A stretch of DNA of 64,000 nt from assembly GCA_009760885.1 (NCBI GenBank), contig CM019702.1:46137550-46201549 (forward strand), in the 5' to 3' direction. The position numbers and the translations under genes were made by a program. The DNA comes from Achatina immaculata. Taxonomy: Eukaryota; Mollusca; Gastropoda; Stylommatophora; Achatinidae. The notes under the pieces are model-generated. The model saw only the letters and a list, made by a program, of their open reading frames with translations. It did not search any database and was not told the DNA's origin. Of this stretch, positions 21,295-30,936 are shown piece after piece (positions within the stretch are counted from its first letter, which is position 1; each line of letters opens with the position of its first letter).

Positions 21295-21675
21295 CTTATA
21301 TCCTTCCCGTGCTGTTAAACGTCACATAGGGCTCGCAAAGTAGTTCGCCAATTTTTCCTGTCTTCGGCGAGTCTTTCAACCTCATCAAAGGATTTTATGC
21401 CTGTTAATTTAGCCTCTCTTAACAATGTCCTCTTCAGAGTTTCACGCGGTCTGCCTCTTTTTCTTTGACCTGTTGTGTTCCACTTGATAGCTTGTTTTTG
21501 GGATTCTTTGATTGTTTCTTCTCATCAAGTGACCAACATATGTCCGTCTGCTTTCCTTGATCACCAATGAGACTGGTTGTTGTTCAGTCCTCTGTCTTAT
21601 CACTTCACTGTTCTTGAATTCGTTCCACTTGATGCCGAGTATTTTCCTTAGGCATTTGTTTTCAAAAGAGTCTAA
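21286..21675 (-). mobile_element. Family C LINE 3' end
   Basis: Reverse complement of about 19215-19600: CTTCCCGTGCTGTTAAACGT, CACATAGGGCTCGCAAAGTA, and so on to TTGTTTTCAAAAGAGTCTAA, where it breaks off into (AT)n. The C-terminal frame is largely readable on the minus strand, with one or two small indels. AT arrays flank both ends, so the copy may have landed in an AT array or nucleated it. Confidence 0.85.
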
Positions 21676-21682
21676 TATATAT

Positions 21683-21741
<59 letters not shown>
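21676..21741. repeat. (AT)n microsatellite
   Basis: Alternating AT of about 65 bases, with one interruption (ATAATA), at the 5' truncation point of a family C fragment. Confidence 0.95.
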
Positions 21742-21744
<3 letters not shown>

Positions 21745-22650
21745 GAGATCGTGGCCAACGTAAAAATGACATAGGAAAGGAATAATTTTCTAATGAACAA
21801 CTTGAATCCGTACTACTCTAGTACAACGCAGAAGTTAGTAAATACACAGCTAAAGCAGCCAAATTTCCGCACATTACGTCTAAAAATGGCTGACAAGAGA
21901 GATGAACTTAAAAGACAGCATGTAGTACATTTTTTACCTTCCTCCTCAAGCTCAATGTGGATCACGAGACACAAACAGACACCCCTCAGTGTAAACTTGC
22001 CAAATCACATTTGGCATTTATTTACATTATATAACGAGTTTATCCCAGTATTACTGCTTATTTTTCCATCTTTTTTTTAAAAAGGGGAGGGGGTGGAGAG
22101 AGAAGAGAATCGGATACGAGCATAGCTAAGCTACTCAGCATGTTACTTCCAAACCTCGGGAATCTCTCTATGGCTTGGGTTACGTCTAAGATATAATGCA
22201 TTATTTCCGTCCACACCTCGCGTGGGTTTCTCACCCATTCTCTACAAGAATTCTGGTCACTAGAAACTAGAGATGGTTTTGTATCATCTCACAAAATTCC
22301 TCTCCGAGAACACAGTAAAGTTAATGAAGCTCGTTTGGAATTGGAGAATTTCTTTCCAAGACGCGATACTCACTGGAGCTGTCAGAGCATTAAATGGCGG
22401 TTGGTGGGGAGGGGGGGGGGGGTCATATGTTCGCTTTAAAAAAATCAGTAATGTGAACGTTAGATTATTGCTGAATTCAGAATGAATAAAGAAAAAAATA
22501 AATTGCATATTCAGAAAAGTAGAAATTCGTATTCGAACTCACAATCACACGCTTGCGGGGATAGACAAAAGGACAATTATTTCCACTTTTCTGTGTCAGT
22601 CATTCCTCCACTTCTAGCTCTCTCTCTCTCTCTAGAATGTATAAAATTGG
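21742..22650. other. Unassigned sequence
   Basis: Contains a 12-base poly-G run near 22410-22422 and a short (CT)n just before 22634. No gene recognised. Confidence 0.3.
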
Positions 22651-23172
22651 AAAAAAGTAGGAGCAGCTTTATTACTTAACGATTACAAAGTTGTGACGTT
22701 TCGGCGTGAGCCTTAATCATACAAAAACATACAGGACGAAGAAATAGGGAGAGGAGATAAAGTATAGATTTACATGAATACTGTAAAAAAAAAAAAAAAG
22801 TACTTAGCTGTAAATAAGGTGTGGCTTGTCCGACGGTGTGTGTCAGGAATGGATCTGGTAGGACGTGGAAATTGTTTAAATAGAGACCTGTGACATGTGG
22901 TCGGTGGGTTGTAACTGGGAGTGGTGGATGGGGAACCGGGGAGGGGAGAGAGAGTGACGCACTACTGGTCTAGCTAGGAGAATTTGAAACAGGTGATTGG
23001 GGAAGAGATGTTGCAGAGAAGAGATGTTGCAGAGAAAATAGCGGGGTTGCAGAGTGATGCTGTGAGGAAGTTTGAAAAGTAAAAAGGGGTGGATTTAGTG
23101 GAGAGGTACTATAATGATTGAAGAAGATGATGTTACGTGTAACTAAACAGCGAGTTTAACCCATGTGGTTCT
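22651..23172 (-). mobile_element. 3' UTR repeat of the GIY-YIG-type retroelement, copy 2
   Basis: Reverse complement of 142-655 across its full length, including the AATAAAGCTGC block at one end and GAACCACATGGGTTAAAC at the other. It has a short tandem duplication (GAGATGTTGCAGAGAA, about 23006-23036) not in copy 1. Beyond 23172 the match ends in (CT)n, so this copy is 5' truncated within the last codons of the ORF. Confidence 0.8.
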
Positions 23173-23834
23173 CTCTCTCTCTCTCTCTCTATTTCCATAA
23201 TGGATGCCCTCTCACTTGGAGGCATTTTAAGTTCCTCAAATTACTTCCAACGACCTGCTCAAGAAACAAAATATGCTCAGATTTCACGGGAGCAGTGTTG
23301 GGCCGCATAAAAACTAACCAAGTTTGACGCGGGAATCCATGACCTCTGACCTCATTTCTGCGGAATGTGGCGTTGTTTAGCTGGCTTTAAAAAAAAAAAA
23401 AATCCAAGTTTAGGATTTTATGAGAGTTTATTTTCATTTCTCCTCTCTTCTTAATTTTTCACCCATTTCTTTTCCACATGGAATCTGTTTTAAACATATA
23501 TCAAGTTTGGTGTCCAAAACTATTTTGAGAGAAGATTTAGAAACGGGGGCGGGGTGGGGAGTGGCATAGGGGAAAGAATTCTTTCATTCTAGCAGCTTCT
23601 GTCAGGGCTTAAAAAAAAGGGGGGGGGGGTTCAGCCGGTACAGTGTTGTGGGGCCCGTGGAGCTCAAAGGGGGCCCATGAAGGGGAAATTAAAAAAAAAT
23701 TATTACAAAACCAAATTTAAAAAAAAGGGGGGGGGGGGAGGGAGGAGAACAGGCCCTCTTCAACAGTCCGGGTCTCAGGAGGGCTACCCTGGCTCTCCCC
23801 CTCCCCCCTCCCTTCAGACCTGCATGGATGTGTG
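23173..23834. other. Unassigned sequence with (CT)n and poly-G tracts
   Basis: (CT)n occurs at 23171-23191 and poly-G runs near 23619-23630 and 23726-23737. GGGGCCCGTGGAGCTCAAAG resembles the interior of hAT-like MITEs, but no matching ends were found. Confidence 0.3.
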
Positions 23835-24052
23835 CATAACTGACAATCATTGACAGTGTGTCCATCGAAAGTGTTATCCACTGACAATCAGTGATAGTGA
23901 TAATCAGTGATAGTGACAATCAGTGATAGTGACAATCAGTGATAGTGATAATCATTGATAGTGACAATCAGTGATAGTGATAATCAGTGATAGTGATAAT
24001 CAGTGATAGTGACAATCAGTGATAGTGACAATCAGTGATAGTGACAATCAGA
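23835..24052. repeat. 16-bp minisatellite (GACAATCAGTGATAGT)
   Basis: About eleven clear units plus degenerate leading copies. Units alternate between GACAATCAG and GATAATCAG forms with an exact 16-base period from 23888 on. Confidence 0.9.
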
Positions 24053-24300
24053 AAGTGAGTACCAGAGTGAATTGAAATAGTAATATTAAAAGTATTGGTC
24101 CAGAGAATGTTAAAACAACTATACGAGTATATTCAAAACACGAATCTTCGTTAATTATGTCGCCCAGTGATATTTGATATTCTAGGCACTTCTTTTATTT
24201 ATAAATAGGTTTTTTTCCAAAGACGAAGATATAAATTAATTCATTTATATCCGTCAGACATTGCCGTAAGAAAAAAAGTAATAACCACAAAACTCTCAAA

Positions 24301-24543
24301 CATAAAAATGATGTTATACGTGACTGATGATAGCCAGCCTCAAACATAAGAATTATGTTATACGTGACTTATGATAGCCAGCCTCAAACATAAAAATTAT
24401 GTTATACGTGACTGATGATAGCCAGCCTCAAACATAAAAATTATGTTATACATGACTGATGATAGCCAGCCTCAAACATAAAAATTATGTTATACGTGAC
24501 TGATGATAGCCAGCCTCAAACACAGAAATTATGCTACAAGTGA
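24301..24543. repeat. 44-bp minisatellite, 5.5 units
   Basis: Units start at 24301, 24345, 24389, 24433, 24477 and 24521 (CATAAAAATTATGTTATACG, then TGACTGATGATAGCCAGCCT and CAAA). The last partial unit merges with the coding start of a mariner transposase read from the other strand. The same unit occurs at 28860-28975 in the opposite orientation. Confidence 0.9.
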
Positions 24544-24639
24544 CTGAAGTCTTTGGTGAATTTCGGCAGCGGGGATTTCCTCTTTAACGAGGAACTCAAT
24601 AACAGCACGTTGACAAAACGAAACTTCAGCACCCGCCAT
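24535..24639 (-). pseudogene. Mariner-type transposase, N-terminal helix-turn-helix fragment
   Basis: From ATG at 24639 the minus strand reads MAGAEVSFCQRAVIEFLVKE, then EIPAAEIHQRLQSLV, about 35 residues in frame. This is the start of the helix-turn-helix (HTH_48-like) DNA-binding region of mariner-type transposases (F-L-K-E-…-I-H-x-R-L). It then runs into the 44-bp minisatellite and a stop. Upstream on the same strand, at 24806-24779, lies TACGAGGGTCATACCGAAAG, a plausible mariner terminal inverted repeat starting at TA. The catalytic DDD region is absent. It is not the same subfamily as the 29 kb copy. Confidence 0.6.
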
Positions 24640-24778
24640 TTTGTTTATGCTCCGCGTGTTCACATGACACATGATGGTGACGTCATGTGACCGCTACATG
24701 AAGTGCAAAGGATGCGGGTTAAGGTGATACATTTATATTTTCTCTATGTATAAATTCTGATGTTTACAAAATTTTTGC

Positions 24779-24806
24779 TCACGACTTTCGGTATGACCCT
24801 CGTATA
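24779..24806 (-). repeat. Mariner-like terminal sequence (TACGAGGGTCATACCGAAAG)
   Basis: The same motif, two or three bases different, ends the 44-bp-repeat locus at 28998. The TA start and CGAGGGT core are typical of mariner ends. No partner end is clear; TACGAGTATATTCAAAACAC at 24122 is only weakly similar. Confidence 0.45.
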
Positions 24807-24809
24807 TCT

Positions 24810-25284
24810 AGAGAGGAATAGCATAACATGTCTGTACAACGACTGTCTACTGCCAGATTTAGAGTTCTTTTTTTTAGCAAAATTAAGGTTGCTATCTGAC
24901 TCGCCCTCGTATTTGTAAGTTATCAGCTCGAGTTCTTCTATTAGCCACGAGGTCAGGAAAGAACTGGCGAAGGACCGAGTCAAGGGCAACTCTGCTTAAA
25001 GGCACAGAGCCTTTGAAGGTGCAAATAACGACCGAACTTGAAGTTAGACAACGCAAACTGAAGAAAACAGGTCCATTCAACACAATTATTGCTTTCTTTG
25101 AGAACCTATGGGTGGCTTATGTTCCACAGATCCCAGTATATCTGGAGATAAATCCTGGAGCTTATCTCTGATGACAGTAGCCTTCTCTGGGTTCGCGGTG
25201 TGGAGCAACATGATCAGGATGTGCTCAAGCGCGGCGCGGGATATTAAGCTGCTCTAGTTATATACCTGCTATACTACTATTCTG
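24810..25284. other. Unassigned sequence
   Basis: No gene recognised. Confidence 0.3.
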
Positions 25285-25332
25285 TCGTCCGTTAAACGTC
25301 ACACAGGACTCGCAAAGTGTTTCGCCACTTTA
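25285..25332 (-). mobile_element. Short family C LINE 3' remnant
   Basis: CCGTTAAACGTCACACAGGA then CTCGCAAAGTGTTTCGCCAC matches the 3' end of family C (compare 21318-21350) over about 45 bases. Confidence 0.6.
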
Positions 25333-25550
25333 TACATAGTCACAAGAAATACATGGGAATGCAAGACCGCTCAGCACCCACAGTTACTTGTATGTTTGTT
25401 GTTGGTTTCAAGCTTTGTTTATTTGGATGGGTTTTTTTTTTCTTTTCAATGCTGTTTGATATACTGAAAATACGATGCCAGACAAATTATTTGGATTAGT
25501 TGACAGACAAAATAAGATGTCAAAAAAGGAAGACAGACAGACAAACAGAC

Positions 25551-25559
25551 GGACGGACG

Positions 25560-25620
<61 letters not shown>
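25551..25620. repeat. (GATA)n microsatellite
   Basis: GGAC units pass into about 15 GATA units. Confidence 0.95.
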
Positions 25621-25892
25621 CACATTTCACCTCCCAGCACTATATTTACATTTCTATGAAATAGCTGACAGATGCCATCGTTTTCTTTGCATACATTTCC
25701 GATATTTTCTTATGTCACCGTGCTCATACGAAAACTCTGCATGCCTGGTACGACATAGCAGATTCCTGAGTGATTTCCATCTTTAATGTTCTCCGGAGAT
25801 TTTCTGTTACGTCTTTCTCTTACGCAGAGAAACAACGCCTGAGGCTAGCTTGGATGGGAAGAGTTCGGCAGTGTAAACAGACGGACTAGACC

Positions 25893-25930
25893 AGTGGTTT
25901 TCAAACTTTTCATAACTCCTGTCCCCTTGT
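25893..25930. other. hAT-like terminal sequence, solo
   Basis: CCAGTGGTTTTCAAACTTTT is a common hAT-family end. No matching right end was found nearby; TTGGGAACCGCTG at 27981-27993 has the proper opposite polarity but is 2 kb away. Confidence 0.35.
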
Positions 25931-28544
25931 TTCTCACCTCCCCCCCCCCCAAAAAAAAAAGAAATTCTGATGTCCCTTTGTTTGTCTACCACCCGCCCCC
26001 CCCCAAAAAAAGTTTATTTCGTTCACTTGGTTCTGATACTCCCACTACATCACCCCACCCTTCGATCTTCCAAAATGCCTCGAAGAATGGAGGTACTGTA
26101 CCACATAGAACGAAAGATGGATAAACATTGAATTTCAACGATACAGGGGGAGAACTATAAAGTTCGAGGACGTAACGAGAGAACTAGAACTGGATTATTG
26201 TGCTAGAAAGCAGGAGATAAAAAGACCTGGTTATAACCAGCCATTAAAATTACTGGATGAAAATATTTTCCTGCTCTAAAATATTTTAGCGGAGAGTAGT
26301 GGAAGAACGTTTTGGGAGGGCTTTAACCACATAAATAACACGGCAAATAGAGCTCTGTCGAGAAGGACGAGAAAGATCGAAACTCATATGTGAGACAGAG
26401 CCTGGGGCAGACAAAAATCTCATCTTTAAAATCTGTGTCAGGGACAGATAACGTAAGAGAGGGGAAGGGAAATTTTAAAAAATGCAGATGTACTCCTCCG
26501 TTTCGTATATATCATCAGACTCTCAGAGTTTAACCTTCTGAAGACCGTCACATTGTGTGAGAACGTAACCGCCTGCTACAATCATTTCATCTTCTAGGAC
26601 TACGGTAATCGGACTCGCTTCTCAGATTGTTAGAGTTACACCTCCCAACACTTCAAGCGTATGGTTCAATGTTTTATTGAACTGTTTAATTTCTTACAAA
26701 ATATCGTAAACACCCTCTTGTAGAAACTGTGTTATGTCAGATTCCACTTGTTATGTCAGATTCCACTTGAAATTTGGCTAGGCTGTTTTTTGCGTTTTAG
26801 ATAAGAATGTGACAACCGTCACTTTCAGTGTTGCTTGTTGTGATGACAATCCAGTCAGCAAAAGTGTGGAGGACACAGAGACAAGATGTCTGCCAAGAGT
26901 ACAAAGTTCTGTTCTTGAGAAATACGAGCTCACACAACACTTCTCACAGTGCGAGCACTGCTTGTCTTTCCACCACTGAACAAACGAATAATCAGTTTTT
27001 TTTTAAATGCCAAAGAGAGCTAGCGGATGATGATGATGATGATGATGATGGAAGCCACATATAGGAGAAGCTGTGGACTTCTCTAAAGGTCGAAGAAGTT
27101 TGTCTTGAACTCAGTTGATAAGCAATAAGTTTCTCGTGCGAGAGAGTATCTTGTAGGTTTACAGCCCAGCTGTCAAAATAGCTAACTCGCACAGATGTTT
27201 TAGGAGCGAGATCTCTTTAACATCTGAAATCGAAGAAGAAAGAAAGAAAGAAAGAAAAACCAGAAAAAAGATAGCAAGAACAATCAATATTTTAGCATAA
27301 ACTTTCTTCAAAGGCAGTGAACTACACACGTCGGAAAATTACAATTAAACAAGGCAGGTTATCATCCATTTGACTGGTCAAAATGTAAAATGCTAGCAGC
27401 AGCACTAGCATGTAGAAAATTTCTGCGGCTGAAATCAACAAATAGAAAGATTTTACTGATAAAATAACCAGTTACCGAGAATAAATTACAAGATGTAAAC
27501 TATTTAAGGATTTCAGCATTTTTTACTATCAAGTTCACCTATACGATACAGAAATATTTGCCTTTCTGTTTTAACACAGTATAAAACTTTCAGGTTAAAC
27601 AATCACAGGTGATCCTTATCGGTCGCAGTATGGCGCGCGTTTTTTATTTACTTATTTATTTTCTTTAGCCTTCTACAGGGTAAAATTTGTCAGCCATCAC
27701 CATCTTTCTCGTCTGCCCAGTGCACGTGCATTTATCATCAGAGTTCTCAAGTCTCTACCGAAACGTTCCATAACTCTATAAAGCATAGATGAACTAGGAC
27801 CACTAGGAACTGCGGGACAACAACAAAATAATGACTCGGGTGTCTACGTAGAGAGTTAAGAATATTAGAAATGTAAGAAGGTTTTTAACTTAATACCAAG
27901 TGGAGGAGGTGGAACTATATATGACAGCCGGAGTGGAATATTGTTGGCTTCACGGGGTCCCCGGCATGAAGAATAGTTGGGAACCGCTGATTTTGATGCT
28001 TCCTGCGAAACACACATATCGTCCTCTAAGATAATAAAATAAAATTAAAAAAAATAACATGAAGAACACAAGCAGACATGTATAAGAACGAAGCGGTGGT
28101 GATGATGGTTACACACAGATGTGGGTGCGGGAATAAACGAAGTGAAGAGGTCAGATCTCCTCCTCACCTCTCCTCCTTCCCCACCCCGCCCCAACCCTTT
28201 TTTAAAAAAAATCTCATAACCAACTCGAGGAATTCAATAATAATGTCAGGCTCTGATATGCAGACCAGACCGTGTTGTCTTTAACCAGGGGCCAGAGAAG
28301 AATTTAGCCTGGTGGTGCAACAACAAACACCCCCCCCCCCAGTATTTCTTCTCTCCTTCCACACCCTACCCCCACCTAACACACTGATTAGCCATCTTGT
28401 TCTCATCCACTACGCCCTCCCCTCCACCCCCCCTCTCTAAAGCAGCATTAACTCTCTGAGCACCCTTTAAACAAAAAAAAAAAAGTCATCTGGGCCCCCA
28501 AAGCAATGCACCGGCTGGATTCCCCACCACCACCCCTCCGATCC
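25931..28544. other. Unassigned sequence with poly-C, (GAT)n and (GAAA)n tracts
   Basis: Poly-C/A runs occur near 25940-25961 and 25996-26009, (GAT)n at 27027-27051, (AAAG)n near 27237-27257, and poly-C near 28330. A hAT-like end lies at 27981-27993. No gene recognised in about 2.6 kb. Confidence 0.3.
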
Positions 28545-28859
28545 TTACTCTGCCTTCAGGGCCGGAGCAGGTGAGACATAGACCAATACTGAGGCCGCAC
28601 TCATTTTCTGTATTCCGTTTCCTGTCTTTGGGCTTTCTGTATTCCATTTAATCATGTAGTGTGTTGCTCTTATGACTGGAATCATTGGTAACATGACTAG
28701 CGCTGTGTATGTGGTCTTGTAACATTTCATTCTTTCCACAGTTCTACATCTGTTTATAAATAACATGTACCACAAAATGGTATCTAGGTGGGGGAAAACA
28801 ATGTCTAGATAATGTTTCTCACAAACTATACATTTTATAAACTGGTTATCATCAGTCAC
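28545..28859 (-). other. 104-codon open frame of unknown meaning next to mariner-like end
   Basis: An uninterrupted minus-strand frame, cysteine-containing and without a recognisable domain. It lies inside the presumed element whose end is at 28998 and is separated from that end by three 44-bp repeat units. It could be chance or the body of a diverged transposon. Confidence 0.2.
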
Positions 28860-28998
28860 TTATAATTTTTATGTTTGAGGCTGTCTATAATCAGTCACTT
28901 ATAATTTTTGTGTCTGAGGCTGGCTATCACCAGTCACTTATAGCATAATTTTTATGTTTGAGACTGGCTCACGACTTTTGTTATGACCCTCGTATGTG
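28860..28998 (-). repeat. 44-bp repeat, three units, abutting a mariner-like end
   Basis: The minus strand carries TCAAACATAAAAATTATAAG, then TGACTGAT.ATAGCCAGCCTC units equal to those of 24301-24543. They directly adjoin TACGAGGGTCATAACAAAAG at 28998-28979. Relative to that terminal sequence the units are inverted compared with the 24 kb locus. Confidence 0.7.
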
Positions 28999-29049
28999 TG
29001 TGTGGAGGCCCGCTGGTCGTTTTGAAAATATGACGTCAGCAGATCAAAG

Positions 29050-30110
29050 ATGGCCGCTCCCTTGGACGCATGTGCGAGAGAAGCAAAGCATGCATTTATT
29101 CGTTTCTTGACTAGTGAAGGTAATAAACCTGCAGATATTCATAGCAAAATGAAGAGGCAGTATGGGGACAAGTGTGTGTCGCTTCAGCACGTATGTGAAT
29201 AGCACAGGAAGTTTCAAAGCAGGGTATCAAATGTGGCGAATGCAGCTCACTCCGGTCGGCCTCACACTGCAAATAGGTCTGACGCTAATCTGAAATTGAC
29301 GAAACGATACGGCAAAATTGGCGAGTAATAATCAATGAAGAAGATGGAGAATTTAGAATTAGTCAAGGCTCCGAGCACCATATCATTTACCAAGTGCTGC
29401 AGTACTGAAAAATCTCCGCCAGGTGTATATCAAAACAGCTCATCCTTGATATGAAAGAACATCGTTGAGGATGTTTGTGAAACTCTTTTACGACATTCTG
29501 AAGCTGAAGGAGACGGCTTTCTCCGACGTGTAATCATTGGAGACGAATGCTGGATACATTACTTCCAGCCGGAGACAAAGTGATCCAACAAGCAGCTGTG
29601 ACATTCTTGCTTGCCGGAACCAAAGATGTACTGTACAGTTCGGAAACAGGAAAGTTGATGCTCTCGTCTTCTGGGACTATAAAAGTCCAGTCCTGGAATA
29701 TTACTTGCTCAGAGGGACCACTATCAACAGCAAACCATAATGCGATCTGTTTGAGAGCCACGTGAAACCTGAAATTAGGTCAAGACGTCGCGATTTGCTC
29801 AATTACCCGTTGTTACAGCATGATAATGCGAGGCCTCACATAGCACATGCAATAGCTAAAAAAAATTACGAATCTGCGGTTTGGAGTGTCTTCCACATTC
29901 TGAATATTCAAATGTTCTGGTACAGTTTGATTATTATGTGTTTGGAGCCATAAAGGAGGCGCTAGATGGAAAGAAGTTCCGTACAAACGAAGAGATTACA
30001 GAGGCCATGCATAGTTGGGTTACAGGTGCTGCCAGACGATTTTTTTTTTATTTGTCCAGGGGTCCAATCATTAGTTTAATAGTAGGACACCCGCACTGAA
30101 CGTGGCGAAG
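29050..30110 (+). pseudogene. Mariner (DD34D) transposase pseudogene
   Basis: A cut-and-paste transposase that would bind the element ends and catalyse excision and integration at TA. From ATG at 29050 the frame reads MAAPLDACAREAKHAFIRFL, then TSEGNKPADIHSKMKRQYGD and a stop in place of Trp, followed by HSGRPHTANRS. Later frames give IGDECWIHYFQPETK (first catalytic Asp), LLQHDNARPHIAHAIAKKNY (second Asp) and EYSNVLVQFDYYVFGAIKEA (third Asp, in FDYYVFG). The end is KFRTNEEITEAMHSWVTGAA. At least three frame changes and several stops disable it. The C-terminus continues into the 50-bp minisatellite. Confidence 0.85.
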
Positions 30111-30437
30111 ACTTTGTTGAGAAGTGATTAGATGGGACACCTGCAATGAACGTGGCGAAGACTTTGTTGAGAAGTGATTAGATGGGAGACCTGCACTGAA
30201 CGTGGCGAAGACTTTGTTGAGAAGTGATTAGATGGGACACCTGCACTGAACGTGGCGAAGACTTTGTTGAGAAGTGATTAGATGGGAGACCTGCACTGAA
30301 CATGGTGAAGACTTTGTTGAGAAGTGATTAGATGGGAGACATGCACTGAACATGGTGAAGACTTTGTTGAGAAGTGATTAGATGGGAGACCTGCACTGAA
30401 TGTGGTGAAGACTTTGTTGAGATGTGGTTAAGAGTCT
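30087..30437 (+). repeat. 50-bp minisatellite derived from the transposase C-terminus
   Basis: About seven units of ACCTGCACTGAACGTGGCGA then AGACTTTGTTGAGAAGTGAT and TAGATGGGAG, with exact 50-base spacing (for example 30141, 30191). The first unit reads DTRTERGEDFVEK and stop in the transposase frame, which is the usual mariner ending, so the unit is the last codons plus stop. Confidence 0.85.
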
Positions 30438-30555
30438 CCAGTGATATTTGTACATTTTATTAATTTTAAAAAAAAAGAATACTCCGTGACTCACACAAGT
30501 GACTTTGTATCCAAGTTTTGGTCTACACTGTCCCTCCATAAGTTCACCATATAAA

Positions 30556-30560
<5 letters not shown>

Positions 30561-30601
<41 letters not shown>

Positions 30602-30620
30602 GAGCGAGAGAGAGAGAGAT
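30561..30620. repeat. (CT)n (CA)n (GA)n palindromic microsatellite
   Basis: About 30 bases of CT, a short CA run, then GAGA, able to fold back on itself. Confidence 0.85.
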
Positions 30621-30905
30621 TGAATTTTGAGTAACTGAATTTCTCTGCCTGAGATAAAATTTGTTGACTATATTGCTCAGTTGCCAGGACGGATTAGGTT
30701 GGCTGATCTTCGGTAACGAAGCTAAAATCATTCTAAATATATATTTCTGTTGCTTGCTGTTATGTTTGCTGTTATATTTGACAGATTGTTTTATTTCATA
30801 AACTCTTACAGATGAATAAGAATTTTAGAAGTTCAGTCTCTTAACATAAATACAGCCCCCCATACCATTTATTTGTTATTTTTTTTATTTTGCCCCTGAG
30901 CTCTT

Positions 30906-30906
<1 letters not shown>

Positions 30907-30936
<30 letters not shown>

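Noticed and set aside
24301..24543. CRISPR-like array
   Set aside because: The 44-bp units are contiguous without spacers, and the context is eukaryotic; it is a minisatellite.
24122..24806. Complete mariner with both terminal repeats
   Set aside because: The left candidate TACGAGTATATTCAAAACAC shares only about half its bases with the right end, so the left border cannot be claimed.
25893..27993. A single 2.1-kb hAT element between the CAGTGGTTTTC end and the GGGAACCGCTG end
   Set aside because: No transposase words inside and no matching 8-bp flanks; more likely two unrelated ends.
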